Shown here piece by piece: positions 1 to 8,826 of a stretch of DNA of 64,000 nt (its first letter is position 1; every line of letters begins with the position of its first letter). Source of the stretch: Methylobacterium longum (GTDB lineage: Bacteria; Pseudomonadota; Alphaproteobacteria; Rhizobiales; Beijerinckiaceae); the NCBI RefSeq assembly GCF_022179385.1, contig NZ_BPQS01000016.1, forward strand, positions 1 to 64,000. Direction: 5' to 3'. A program made the position numbers and the translations under genes. The notes under the pieces are model-generated. The model did no database searches. It was not told where the DNA came from and saw only the letters and a program-made list of their open reading frames with translations.

Positions 1-94
1 AGCGGTATAGGAGCGGCCATCCCATCCTCCCAGGCTTCAAACCCGAGGACAGAATCACAGCCCTGTCCGATCCGCTACCCCACGTGAGTCCCGC

Positions 95-655
95 TCAACG
101 AGGCTTGGTATTAGCCGCTTCGAGGTGCTGGATCGCCCGCACGTCCCGGCTGATCAACTTGCGCGCCGCTAGCTGTTCGGCCGCGGTCTCTCCGCCGTAG
201 GAGACGAATCGCTCGACGATGAGGTGCAGATCATGGGTCGTACGCGAGCGCTTGCGCCCGCTCAGGATCTCAAGCTCGGCCATGATCGCGGCGCGCAGCG
301 GGCTGGCGCCGATTTGGATGTATGTCGCGTAGGCCAGGGCGATGGCCTCAAGGTGCTGGGCATCCGACGCTTTGCGGATGTTCAGACCGGCCCGCTGCAG
401 CCAACCCGCGCTGTTGAGCGGCTGCGACCCGGCACCTTGGACCTGATGCAGGAAGCGCTCGGCGTCGGCAGCCACGGCGTCGCGGCTGCCAGCTTCAGCC
501 TGGGTTCGTCCTGATTCGGCCGGCTCACTTGCCGGCTTTGCGGCTGCCGGCCCGTTTGAAGCCTGAGGTGATGCAGGGTGGCGCGGCGATAGGGTCGAAG
601 GGGAGGGGGGACGAGGTCGGTTAAACCGAAACGCTGGGACCGTGTCGTTGAGCAT
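95..655 (-). CDS. Hypothetical protein at the tail of an adjoining element
   Basis: A 186-residue protein of unknown function. The first ~65 residues are rich in Pro, Ala and Ser and probably disordered; from about residue 80 to the end it is helical and charged, with no motif I can name. It starts at an ATG and lies left of the 44-bp att repeat, so it belongs to whatever precedes the main element, possibly the end of a second element in the same tRNA site. No signal peptide or membrane segment is visible. The ORF is supported mainly by length and by the lack of a better alternative on either strand. Confidence 0.5.
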   Translation of the reverse strand: MLNDTVPAFRFNRPRPPSPSTLSPRHPASPQASNGPAAAKPASEPAESGRTQAEAGSRDAVAADAERFLHQVQGAGSQPLNSAGWLQRAGLNIRKASDAQHLEAIALAYATYIQIGASPLRAAIMAELEILSGRKRSRTTHDLHLIVERFVSYGGETAAEQLAARKLISRDVRAIQHLEAANTKPR

Positions 656-781
656 GGCCTGGATCCATTCCGAGCAAACAGCCGCACATCGGGTGTGAGC
701 AGCACTTCGTCAGTATGAATTGGCGACACGCTGATGGCCGACCAAAACCAGCCTCGTCCAAGAATGTCCGGCTTGCTCGAC

Positions 782-799
782 GGGACACAAACTGGACAC
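782..799. repeat. Paired GGACAC repeats, 11-bp pitch
   Basis: GGGACAC (782-788) and TGGACAC (793-799) are spaced exactly 11 bp, just left of the att copy. The layout mirrors the TTTCCGTA pairs of the main element but with another motif. They may be arm-type integrase sites of a second element whose right end lies here. This is inference from spacing and position. Confidence 0.3.
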
Positions 800-835
800 C
801 AGCCGCAGCGGCACAAGCTAAGTGGTTGATTTTGC

Positions 836-879
836 TGGCGCGCCCTACGGGAATCGAACCCGTGTTTTCGCCGTGAAAG
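836..879. repeat. Left attachment site, 44-bp copy of the tRNA-Glu 3' end
   Basis: These 44 bp are identical to 49238-49281, the 3' part of the tRNA-Glu gene from the anticodon loop through the encoded CCA. Identity stops at the CCA end on one side and inside the anticodon arm on the other; the 5' half of the tRNA is missing here. This is the classic product of tyrosine-recombinase integration into a tRNA gene. Crossover must lie within the shared block. The stretch 656-1026 holds this site, the arm-type repeats and no gene. Confidence 0.93.
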
Positions 880-988
880 AGTGGTAACGAGTAGTTTTGC
901 GACTGTCTGCGAACATCAGCGAACCTTCAATCTACTGCATGTACGGCATCTTTCGTCCTTGCGGATCCGCTGACATCCGCCTACGCCT

Positions 989-1009
989 TTTCCGTACGGT
1001 TTCCGTACG
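989..1009 (+). promoter_or_regulatory. Putative left integrase arm-type sites
   Basis: TTTCCGTACG occurs at 989-998 and again at 1000-1009, an 11-bp pitch, between the left att and the integrase start. The same pair, same pitch and same orientation is present at 49171-49191 beside the right att. Arm-type sites bound by the N-terminal domain of tyrosine recombinases commonly look like this. Because they abut the integrase start they could also mediate autoregulation. Confidence 0.6.
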
Positions 1010-1026
1010 TGAGCGGGGAGGGTGCC

Positions 1027-2298
1027 ATGGCCCGCACGGTACGCAACGCCAAGCTCGACACGCGTTCTGGGCGCGCAAAGCTTGCTCCTCGGAGAGAGCC
1101 TTACTGGACGGTGATCTCAGCGGGTTGTGCCGTGGGCTACCGGCGCGGCGCCCAGGGCGGGACGTGGGTCGCGCGGATGCGCGAGGGGATCAAACAACAC
1201 TATGAGGCGCTGGGTGCCGCCGATGACAGCCGGGATGCCGACGGCCTGACCGTGTTCTCGTTCGCGCAGGCTCAGGAGCGGGCGCGCGTCTACTTCACCC
1301 GGAAGGCACGCGAGCTCGCTGGCCTCGATCAGGAAGCAATCGGAGTCCCCTGGACGGTCTCGATGGCGCTGGCCGACTACCTCGCTGCGCGGGAACGACG
1401 CGGTTCGAAGGGCGTGCGAGCAGACCGCTACGCGGCCGAGGCGCGGATCCTGCCGGTGCTGGGCGCGTTCGAGTTAGCGGCACTGACAACGAAGCGCATC
1501 CGTGATTGGCATCACGACCTCGCAGAGGCGCCAAAGCTGCGCCGGACCGGCGCCGGGGCGATCGCGCGAAAACTCTCCGCAGTTGATGCGACTGACCCTG
1601 AGGCTGTGCGGGCGCGGCGAGCGACGGCCAACCGAGTGCTGACGATTCTCAAGGCCGCGCTCAATCATGCCTTCCAAGAGGGCAAGACCAGCTCGGACGA
1701 GGCGTGGCGCCGGGTGAAGCCGTACCGCGAGGCCGACGCCGCCAAGATCCGCTATCTGCCTCCTGATGAGTGTCGACGCCTGCTGGATGTCTGCGAAGGA
1801 CCCTTCCGCGACCTCGTGCGAGGCGCACTGGCCACCGGCTGCCGTTACGGTGAACTCGGCCGAATCCGCGTTTCCGACTTCGATGCGCAGGCGCGCACTG
1901 TGATGATCGCCAAGTCGAAGCAGGCCAAGCCGCGCCACATCGCGTTGAGCGACGAAGGCGCCGCCTTCTTCGCCGCGCTCACCTCCGGGCGGCCGCGAAC
2001 CGCGCTGGTCTTCTCCCGCACCGATGGAGAACCATGGGGAGCCTCACACCAGCAGCGGCCGCTGATCGAAGCTTCAGCGCGGGCGGGCCTTGAGCCGCCG
2101 TGCACGTTCCATATCCTGCGACACACCTACGCGAGTGCCTTGGCCATGCGGGGAGTGCCGATGCGCGTCATCGCCGATCAGCTCGGGCACGCGGACACGC
2201 GTGTCACCGAAAAGCACTACGCCCATCTCACGCCGTCCTACGTGGCTGAGGCAGTCCGGCAGGCGCTGCCAGCCCTTGGCTACGGCTTAAACAGGTAG
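1027..2298 (+). CDS. int: Tyrosine recombinase (phage-type integrase)
   Basis: Site-specific recombinase of 423 residues, presumed to integrate and excise the element at tRNA-Glu. The catalytic domain shows the family residues: Arg about 273 (in ATGCRYGELG), HxxR about 362-365 (HILRH), His about 388 (QLGHAD) and nucleophilic Tyr about 398 (KHYAH). The N-terminal ~120 residues would bind arm sites, with a SAM-like core-binding domain after that. I chose ATG 1027 over the upstream GTG 1009 because GGGAGG lies just before it and because GTG 1009 overlaps the arm repeat. The gene sits directly inside the left att copy and points into the element. Confidence 0.93.
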   Translation: MARTVRNAKLDTRSGRAKLAPRREPYWTVISAGCAVGYRRGAQGGTWVARMREGIKQHYEALGAADDSRDADGLTVFSFAQAQERARVYFTRKARELAGLDQEAIGVPWTVSMALADYLAARERRGSKGVRADRYAAEARILPVLGAFELAALTTKRIRDWHHDLAEAPKLRRTGAGAIARKLSAVDATDPEAVRARRATANRVLTILKAALNHAFQEGKTSSDEAWRRVKPYREADAAKIRYLPPDECRRLLDVCEGPFRDLVRGALATGCRYGELGRIRVSDFDAQARTVMIAKSKQAKPRHIALSDEGAAFFAALTSGRPRTALVFSRTDGEPWGASHQQRPLIEASARAGLEPPCTFHILRHTYASALAMRGVPMRVIADQLGHADTRVTEKHYAHLTPSYVAEAVRQALPALGYGLNR

Positions 2299-2420
2299 CC
2301 GAACGGCAAAGCCTTGCCGAATAATTCAGATGCGGTAATCGACCAGCAATAGATGATGTATTATTTTAAAATGACGCGATTCTTTTGTCTTACTAAAATT
2401 GAACCGACACCAACTGGAGT

Positions 2421-3119
2421 ATGAATAAGATGGGCAAGACAGCATCTCGTGTTGCGGTTTCTGCTTATGCAATCGAGATAACAAAAACTTTTACTCCGGC
2501 CGAGTGGAATGAACTCGAATCTGCTCTAGGTCAAGTCCTGAGCGAAGAGAACAGAAGCGCGATTTCTCATCTAACAGATGATTTTCTTAATTTTCGCCGC
2601 CATGAAGGGAGGAATGTCCCTACTATCAAAGAAGTTCGCGAGAAGATTGATCTGATACGCGAGAACGCACATAGCATAATTTCGGCAATTACGGTTGATT
2701 ACTCAGATATAGTAGCACAGAACACTGCAGCAGCGCACGCCGCCAGATGCATAAGAAGTACGGAGGAGGGAGACGCCGCATTGATTGGCGAAGTGCAAGC
2801 TGTCCTCAGAAGGTTTATCGTCAGCTGTGATCAGGCGCGGGAGGGTCGACCAGAGGCTAGCGACCACGGATATCAGGCCGGCGATGCTTGGAAAACGACA
2901 GTCTGGGCAATGCACCGCACTCTCGACCCGGATCATCCACCGGGGAAGGGTATCGGCAATAATGCCTACCCAATGAGCCCCATCACCAAGTTCATCGAAG
3001 CTTGGGAGAACCTTCTGCCCGGGGATGCCCGCAAGGACCCCGCTGAGAGGAGTCCGGACGCGCTGCAGGCAGCCGTGAATCGCGCCATAATGGGCAGGGG
3101 TGCCGCCCGGGACAAATAG
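2421..3119 (+). CDS. Hypothetical protein, AT-rich 5' half
   Basis: A 232-residue soluble protein I do not recognise. The first ~110 residues are encoded by clearly AT-richer DNA than the neighbours, as is the 120-bp leader after the integrase, which points to recent acquisition from another source. It is acidic and helical, with no signal peptide or membrane segment. An ATG preceded by CTGGAG supports the start. Its place between integrase and the excisionase-like gene suggests element-specific accessory or defence-type cargo, but nothing in the sequence proves a role. Confidence 0.65.
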   Translation: MNKMGKTASRVAVSAYAIEITKTFTPAEWNELESALGQVLSEENRSAISHLTDDFLNFRRHEGRNVPTIKEVREKIDLIRENAHSIISAITVDYSDIVAQNTAAAHAARCIRSTEEGDAALIGEVQAVLRRFIVSCDQAREGRPEASDHGYQAGDAWKTTVWAMHRTLDPDHPPGKGIGNNAYPMSPITKFIEAWENLLPGDARKDPAERSPDALQAAVNRAIMGRGAARDK

Positions 3120-3223
3120 TGCGTCGAAACTTTCCGATATTTGTCCCTCCCGGAGGCCGGTAGGGTCGAAGCAAGATCCTGGCGGATGTCACGAGCCATC
3201 TCGACATCCGCTGGAGTAAGCAG

Positions 3224-3412
3224 ATGAATCACAGAGCCTACAGCGTCGCCGAAGCCTTGCAGCTCGCGAATGCCAGCCGCACAACGCTCTACAAGGCCAT
3301 CGCCACCGGCCACCTACGCGCCGTGAAGCGTGGCAGGCGCACCTTGATCTTGGCCGATGACCTAAAGCGCTGGCTTGAGGCCTTGCCGCCGATCACCCGC
3401 ACGGCCGCATAG
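3224..3412 (+). CDS. Excisionase-like helix-turn-helix protein
   Basis: A 62-residue protein with the MerR/excisionase-type winged HTH layout: YSVAEALQLANASRTTLY at the N-terminus, then AIATGHLRAVKRGRRTLI and a closing LKRWLEAL helix. Such HTH_17 proteins act as recombination directionality factors (Xis) or small regulators. GGAG precedes the ATG. Two genes downstream of the integrase and upstream of the replication-type genes, it is the best candidate for the element's excision factor. It could instead be a repressor. Confidence 0.75.
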   Translation: MNHRAYSVAEALQLANASRTTLYKAIATGHLRAVKRGRRTLILADDLKRWLEALPPITRTAA

Positions 3413-3531
3413 CGCAGCGTGACTGACCAGAGACGGCCTACCGATCTGGACGGTTCTCTCCACCTTCGCGCCTGAGCAAAGAAAAGTCCCACACGAGGGC
3501 TGCTCGCGCGAGACTTGTGAAAGTTCATAGC

Positions 3532-3732
3532 ATGTCATCCTCCTCTACCGCACGGCGCCGCTCGCGTCGAGTGCGAACTTGTGCGTCTGATCTATTTGAC
3601 TGGGCGCAGCAGCAAGACCTGCTCGCACGGCCTGCCGTTCGGGCGATCTGTCAACGACTCGGCGTCAGCCCCGCCCTGGCGCTTGTCTACGCTGAACAGT
3701 CCGGCCTCTTACGGGAGGCGCGCGGTGATTAG
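3532..3732 (+). CDS. Small hypothetical protein, Arg-rich N-terminus
   Basis: About 66 residues from ATG 3532; an in-frame GTG at 3517 is possible. The N-terminus is basic (ARRRSRRVR) and the remainder is a compact helical domain ending LALVYAEQSGLLREARGD, which could be a DNA-binding fold. The stop codon overlaps the GTG start of the next gene by 8 bp, so the two are probably translationally coupled. Its function is unknown. Its position suggests a role in element maintenance together with the next two genes. Confidence 0.6.
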   Translation: MSSSSTARRRSRRVRTCASDLFDWAQQQDLLARPAVRAICQRLGVSPALALVYAEQSGLLREARGD

Positions 3733-4321
3733 ATCGACAACACCGCAACGCATCGCCGGCACGTTCCGAGCACATCGTCCGATTCGCCCTCGTGATGTGG
3801 ACCGCCTGATCAGCCTCGGGGTTCGCCCCGAGGTCCTCCAACAAAGTACCGGCCTTCGGGCAGGTTACGTTGTCTGGCTTCCGCGCCACCGCTTCGTCTT
3901 CGAACAGCATCTACCCGCAAGTCATGCTGATGTCGGCGGCGAGCGCGCCTTGCTGATCCTGGTGGCCGATCAAATCGAACAAGCCATCGACATCGTCGCC
4001 TGGGTACCCGCAACAGGCCGCCTCACGAGCTGGCTCGGCCGGGCCCGAGCTGTCGGGCAGGTTGCCGACCTTCCACCGGAGTCGCAGGACCAGATGCCGA
4101 TCTGGTCAGACCCCCTCCACTGGCTGAACGCCGGTCAGCGAGGCCTCGTCCTGCTGGGCCCACACCCTGCAGCCGGACACAGCACACAAGACGACCACGG
4201 CTCGCCTAAAGCGCGGCACTCGGACGGCGCCTCGTACGCGAGTTGCCCGGTCGCACGCGGCCTATCCCTCACCTTACCTTCACCCCAGCTCGGAGCGCCC
4301 CATGACCTACGCCGGTTCTGA
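3725..4321 (+). CDS. Hypothetical protein coupled to the DUF927 gene
   Basis: A 198-residue protein of unknown function. I chose GTG 3725, which overlaps the previous stop, because the upstream part of the same frame is only a shadow of the preceding gene. The central part (ERALLILVADQIEQAIDIVAW and the following RLTSWLGRA) looks like an ordered alpha/beta segment; the last ~50 residues are low-complexity. It overlaps the DUF927 gene by 20 bp. Overlapping gene chains of this kind are common in replication modules of integrative elements. Confidence 0.6.
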   Translation: MIRSTTPQRIAGTFRAHRPIRPRDVDRLISLGVRPEVLQQSTGLRAGYVVWLPRHRFVFEQHLPASHADVGGERALLILVADQIEQAIDIVAWVPATGRLTSWLGRARAVGQVADLPPESQDQMPIWSDPLHWLNAGQRGLVLLGPHPAAGHSTQDDHGSPKARHSDGASYASCPVARGLSLTLPSPQLGAPHDLRRF

Positions 4322-6107
4322 GGATTTCGTCGACGCCTCGGGCGAGCGCACATGCGGGAAGCTCTCGACGGAGCGGTCGACCTACATCTCCACCGACCGC
4401 TTCCGGATGAACACGGACGGCCTCACGACCGAGATCACCCGTGGCAGCGGCGAGCGGGCACGCACAGAACAGCTGTGGGTCTCAGCACCTTTCGAGATCA
4501 TCGGTCGGGGTCGAGACCCGAGCGGCTGCGGCTGGTCCAAGTGGCTGCGATGGCGCGACCCCGACGGACGCCAGCACGAGCATGCAGTCTCGGACGCCGC
4601 TTTGCACGGTGACGTTCGTGCCCTGGCAGCCGACCTGGCCAGCCGCGGTCTCGTCATCGCCCGCGGCGCCCGCAACCATCTCGCCGACTACCTCGCGGAG
4701 GTGTCGGTCGACGAGCGTGTGACCACCGTCACGCGCTCCGGCTGGCATACACTCGGCGACAGCCGGCTCTTCGTCCTGCCGCATGGCGCGATCGGGCAAC
4801 CACACGACGAGACGGTGATCCTCTCCGGCGCCATATCGACGGGCTACGCCGAGAGCGGAACATTGCAGGGGTGGCGTGAGAGTGTCGGCGCGCTCGCGCA
4901 CGGACACAACCGGCTGATCCTGGCGATCGCGACAGCGTTGGCCGGACCGCTGCTGGAGCTGGCGGGCAGCGAGGGAGGAGGCATCAATCTGTATGGGCAG
5001 TCCAGCAAGGGAAAGACAACCGCGCTCAGAGCGGCAGCCAGCGTGTGGGGCCGCGGCTCGGCGGACCCCGGCTTTATCCGCTCCTGGCGCGCGACAGCCA
5101 ACGCGCAGGAAGGTGCTGCCGCACTTGTCACGGACACGCTGCTCTGCTTGGACGAGATCGGTGTGGCGGACGGGCGCGATGCAGCGGCTGCCATCTACCA
5201 ACTCGCCTCAGGTGTGGGCAAAGGCCGCTCCAGCCGGGACGGATCTCTCCGCCCGGCCGTGACGTGGCGCGTGCTGACGCTGAGCACGGGCGAGATCCCA
5301 ATGGCCGCCAAGGTCACAGAGGACAAGCAGCGCCGCGTCTACGCCGGGCAGTCTGTGCGTCTGCTCGACATTCCAGCCGATGCAGGTCAGGGCTTCGGTG
5401 TCTTCGATCACGCTGGCGCCGACGGCAACGCAGCTCGGTTGGCGGAGGCGGTCAAGAGTGCCGCGCAGGCGAACTTCGGCACGGCGGGTCCGGCCTTCGT
5501 CCGTGAGATGATCCGCGTAGGGTTGGACGAGGTGGCGCGACGTGTCGCCAAAATCGTCTCCGACTTCCTCACCGCGCACGTCGACCCTGCCGCGGACGGG
5601 CAGGTCCGTCGGGCGGCCGGCCGTCTCGGCTTGATCGCGGCGGCCGGCGAGCTCGGCACCGAGTTCGGCATCTTACCTTGGGATCGGGGCGAATCGGAGT
5701 GCGCGTCAGCGCGCGCGCTCCAGGACTGGCTTGCGACACGGGGTGGGACAGAACCTGCGGAGGTTCGGGAGGCGATCGCTCAGGTGCGCCGGTTCTTCGA
5801 GGCTTATGGCGACAGCCGGTTCGAGTTGATCGGCGATGCTGACGCGCGCCCAATCTTGAACCGGGTGGGCTGGCGCAGGGGCTACGGTGAAGAGCGGCTC
5901 TGGCTAGTCCTGCCGGAGGCATGGAAGTCGGAGGTTTGCGCCGGGCTTGATCCGGTCGCCACGGCTCGCATCCTGTCCGATCGCGGGATGCTAAAGCCAG
6001 CAGGCTCCAGCAAGTTCCAGCGCTCTGAGCGCACTCCGGTCAGCAAGGATCCGATTCGGGTCTACGTGGTCACGCCGGCCATCTTCGGCGGGGACGAGGA
6101 CGCCTGA
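4302..6107 (+). CDS. DUF927 domain ATPase, replication-type
   Basis: A 601-residue protein with the DUF927 domain from about residue 60 onward. It carries a Walker A motif (YGQSSKGKTT, about residue 230), a Walker B-like LLCLDEIG about 50 residues later, and the typical GWHT and SSRDGSLRPAVTWRVLTLSTGE segments. DUF927 proteins are helicase-like ATPases found in phage, plasmids and integrative elements, often fused to or beside primases; no primase domain is visible here. It is the last gene of an overlapping chain, and an iteron-like array lies immediately downstream. The likely role is replication of the excised element. Confidence 0.8.
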   Translation: MTYAGSEDFVDASGERTCGKLSTERSTYISTDRFRMNTDGLTTEITRGSGERARTEQLWVSAPFEIIGRGRDPSGCGWSKWLRWRDPDGRQHEHAVSDAALHGDVRALAADLASRGLVIARGARNHLADYLAEVSVDERVTTVTRSGWHTLGDSRLFVLPHGAIGQPHDETVILSGAISTGYAESGTLQGWRESVGALAHGHNRLILAIATALAGPLLELAGSEGGGINLYGQSSKGKTTALRAAASVWGRGSADPGFIRSWRATANAQEGAAALVTDTLLCLDEIGVADGRDAAAAIYQLASGVGKGRSSRDGSLRPAVTWRVLTLSTGEIPMAAKVTEDKQRRVYAGQSVRLLDIPADAGQGFGVFDHAGADGNAARLAEAVKSAAQANFGTAGPAFVREMIRVGLDEVARRVAKIVSDFLTAHVDPAADGQVRRAAGRLGLIAAAGELGTEFGILPWDRGESECASARALQDWLATRGGTEPAEVREAIAQVRRFFEAYGDSRFELIGDADARPILNRVGWRRGYGEERLWLVLPEAWKSEVCAGLDPVATARILSDRGMLKPAGSSKFQRSERTPVSKDPIRVYVVTPAIFGGDEDA

Positions 6108-6162
6108 GGACGTGCGCTGTCGGCCGGAAGACACCGGTTCATTCGGACGCAGTGAATAGGCC

Positions 6163-6358
6163 GGTGCTACAGGTGTTACAGGTGCTACAGGCGCTCTGAA
6201 CCGAGCGGAACGCGCGACGTAGCACCTCCTGTGGCACCGACTCGAAGTGGAAATTCTGCAGCGCAATCAATCGTGTAACACCGTGGCACGCGTAACGGCT
6301 GGCGATCGCTACACTAGCGAGCGTTGTAGCACCTGCAGATCTGAGTGCCGGTGCCACA
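6163..6358. repeat. Iteron-like array, possible replication origin
   Basis: At least eight copies of GGTGYYACA lie within 196 bp. Direct copies are at 6163, 6172 and 6181 (three in perfect tandem) and 6350. Inverted copies are at 6218 (one mismatch), 6230, 6274 and 6325, and a weaker one at 6282. No gene occupies 6108-6683. The array follows the DUF927 gene directly, as plasmid iterons often flank the replication gene. It could be an origin or an autoregulatory operator. Confidence 0.55.
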
Positions 6359-6465
6359 CGGGCGAGTTGGATGACCTTATCTTCCGGTTCGGAGTTTCGT
6401 GCATCGGGGGCAACGCCGACGATTCGCCAGTAGCGAACCTTGAAATCCAACCGAGAAGCAGCCCG

Positions 6466-6545
6466 TCGGCTTTGCGCCCATCTCGGTCGATCAGCCGACG
6501 CTAGCGGCTTCTCCGAAGCGGTCGTTGCAGCAGCTCAGCTTGTTG
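6466..6545 (+). repeat. Dispersed intergenic repeat, copy 1
   Basis: Right half of the dispersed repeat: GGCTTTGCGCCCATCTCGG at the left, CTTCTCCGAAGCGG in the middle, GCAGCAGCTCAGCTTGT at the right. It matches copy 9 closely. This is the leftmost copy and marks the left edge of the metabolic cargo. Confidence 0.7.
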
Positions 6546-6683
6546 GCCTGAGCAGCGCCAGGAGGCTGGCTGACAGGCCGCTCGAAAACGCAACGTCTCC
6601 GCAGCCACCCTGCTCGACGCGCCGCGCTGTCTGTGTTTGCTGACACCATCGGCCTTCCAAACGAGCCGAGCGGGGGAGGGAGC

Positions 6684-8648
6684 ATGGGAACAGGTCGGGT
6701 TTTGGCCTGCGCGCTCGGGTGCGCACTCGGCATCGCACCAGCCCAGGCGCGCATCATCAGCATCGAGATCACCGCCGTCGAGCCGTTTGCTGAAGGCGCG
6801 GAATTTGGGTCTGCTGGCGCTTACGAGCGGGTCATCGGAGCCGCCCACGGCGAACTCGATCCGGCGGATCCAGCCAACGCCGGCATCGTCGACATCACGC
6901 TCGCGCCGCGCAATGCACGCGGCATGGTCGAGTACAAAACCGACCTGTTTATCTTGCGCCCGAAAGACCCTGCACGGGGCAGCGGCACGCTGCTGTTCGA
7001 GGTGCTGAACCGCGGCCGCAAGTTCCTATTCAACTGGGTGCTGGATGCGCCGGCCCAAGCCGCGCAGGCCGTCAACGATCCGCGCAGCGCCGTCGATGCC
7101 GGCACCAGCCTCGTCCTGCGACGCGGTGACACCGTCGTCTGGTCGGGCTGGGAGGCGGACGCGTTGCGTCAGCAGGGCGGCATGGCGATTGACGTCCCGG
7201 TAGCTTCCCAAAACGGCAAGCCGATCGTGGAGATCGTGCGCGACGAACTCGTCAGCGCCACCCGCGGGCCGCCGGAGGCGCCCTTCTATCTCACCTTCAA
7301 GGCAGCCAGTCAGAATAAGGCCGGCACGCAGCTGACCGTGCGCCGCCGGGAGGCCGACCCGCCCCGGCCCGTTCCGGCGGATGCGTGGCACTACGCGACG
7401 TCGCGGCAACTCGAACTCCTCCCCAAGGGCACCAAGCCCTTGCCGGGCTCGATCTACCAGTTCACCTACCAGGCCACTGAACCGAAAGTGCTCGGCATCG
7501 GCTTCGCCGCGACGCGCGACGTAATCGCCTACCTACGCGGCGATGCCGCCGGCGGCGCCAACCCGGCGGGCGGAACAATCCGACACGCGGTCGCTCTCGG
7601 CATCTCACAGAGTGGGCGCTACCTGCGCGACTTCATCTATCAGGGCTTCAATCGCGACGAGACCGGACACCAGGTCTTCGACGGCGTGTTGTCCCACATT
7701 GCCGGGATCGGCGGGGTCTTCCTCAACGCGCGCTTCGGCCAACCGTCACGAACGAACACGCAGCACGAAGATCATCTCTATCCGGAAAATACCTTCCCGT
7801 TCTCCGCGACGCCCCAGCACGACCCGGTGACGGGACGGACTGGCGCGCTCCTGCGCAACGACGGCTTCGACCCGCTGCTAATCGAGGTGAACACCGGTAC
7901 CGAGTACTGGCAGAAAGGTGCTTCGCTGCTAACGACGGATCCGCTGGGTCGCAAGGACATCGCCTCGCCCGACCGAGCGCGCGCGTACTTGGTCTCGAGC
8001 GCCTTCCACTATGGCCGCGCTGGACTGACCTCGAATAGAGGACCCTGCGCGAACACACGCAGCACCCTCAATCCGGCACCTGTCCTTCGAGCCCTTCTGG
8101 TGGCGCTCGAGGAGTGGGTGACGGACGGCACAGTGCCGCCGGACAGCCGGATTCCGCGCTTATCGGATGGCACGCTGGTCGAGGCAGCTGAGACCGGCTT
8201 TCCTTTCATCGTCGGTGTGCCAGTCCCCACCGCGCCGAACACAATTGCGCGCTTCAGCACCTACGTCGATCCCAAGCCTGAGAGCGGGCTACAATACCGG
8301 CCACTCGTGCCGCGAGTAGATGCGGACGGCAACGACGTGGCAGGCATTCGCCTGCCGGCCGTCGCCGCACCGCGGGCGACCTTCACGGGTTGGAACCTCT
8401 ACGCTGATCCCTTCCCTGTGGGCTCCCTGTGCGACCGGGAGGGAAGCCAGCTTCCGTTTGCCCGAACACGAGCCGAGCGCGAGGCCAATGGGGATCCGCG
8501 GCCCTCGCTGGAGGAGCGCTACTCGGATCTGGACGCCTACCTTGCTGCAGTGGCCAAGTCTGTAGATGTGCTAGTCAAAGATCGCCTGCTTCTGCGCGAG
8601 GATGGCGACCGCCTGGTCCAGGCGGCACGGCACGAGGCTACGCAATAG
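6684..8648 (+). CDS. Exported alpha/beta-hydrolase domain protein (Abhydrolase_10 type)
   Basis: About 654 residues from ATG 6684, chosen because GGGGGAGGG lies just upstream and a Sec signal peptide follows (GRVLACALGCALGIAPAQA). The body matches the large alpha/beta-hydrolase family of uncharacterised secreted esterases, with a nucleophile elbow GISQSGR near residue 310 and the conserved VLNRGRK and HEDHLYPENTFPF segments. The likely role is hydrolysis of an ester or lactone outside the cytoplasm. It heads a run of three exported hydrolases (to 10988) that probably form one operon. Confidence 0.85.
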   Translation: MGTGRVLACALGCALGIAPAQARIISIEITAVEPFAEGAEFGSAGAYERVIGAAHGELDPADPANAGIVDITLAPRNARGMVEYKTDLFILRPKDPARGSGTLLFEVLNRGRKFLFNWVLDAPAQAAQAVNDPRSAVDAGTSLVLRRGDTVVWSGWEADALRQQGGMAIDVPVASQNGKPIVEIVRDELVSATRGPPEAPFYLTFKAASQNKAGTQLTVRRREADPPRPVPADAWHYATSRQLELLPKGTKPLPGSIYQFTYQATEPKVLGIGFAATRDVIAYLRGDAAGGANPAGGTIRHAVALGISQSGRYLRDFIYQGFNRDETGHQVFDGVLSHIAGIGGVFLNARFGQPSRTNTQHEDHLYPENTFPFSATPQHDPVTGRTGALLRNDGFDPLLIEVNTGTEYWQKGASLLTTDPLGRKDIASPDRARAYLVSSAFHYGRAGLTSNRGPCANTRSTLNPAPVLRALLVALEEWVTDGTVPPDSRIPRLSDGTLVEAAETGFPFIVGVPVPTAPNTIARFSTYVDPKPESGLQYRPLVPRVDADGNDVAGIRLPAVAAPRATFTGWNLYADPFPVGSLCDREGSQLPFARTRAEREANGDPRPSLEERYSDLDAYLAAVAKSVDVLVKDRLLLREDGDRLVQAARHEATQ

Positions 8649-8796
8649 CAATTTTGGACGAGGCGCACCGCCAGTTTGGCTGTGCGCCAGCATCTACATC
8701 TGCGACGACACTGGGCTGGAGACCAAAGCGGTGTTCGAGGAGATCGCCGGCTTCTTTGACAAGCATCTGGCGCGCGAGGGCTCAGCCCGGGGCTGA
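8649..8796 (+). pseudogene. C-terminal remnant of another hydrolase
   Basis: The frame ending at 8796 reads DDTGLETKAVFEEIAGFFDKHL, which resembles the end of dienelactone-hydrolase or alpha/beta-hydrolase proteins. It has no start, no catalytic elbow and no ribosome binding site. It appears to be the stub of a gene deleted between its two neighbours. Confidence 0.4.
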
Positions 8797-8826
8797 CGAG
8801 AGCGCATATCAGAGGGGAGTGCCTTC

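Noticed and set aside
382..816. Minus-strand 144-codon frame
   Set aside because: Overlaps the better-supported 95-655 ORF and is Cys/Arg/Ser-rich without a motif.
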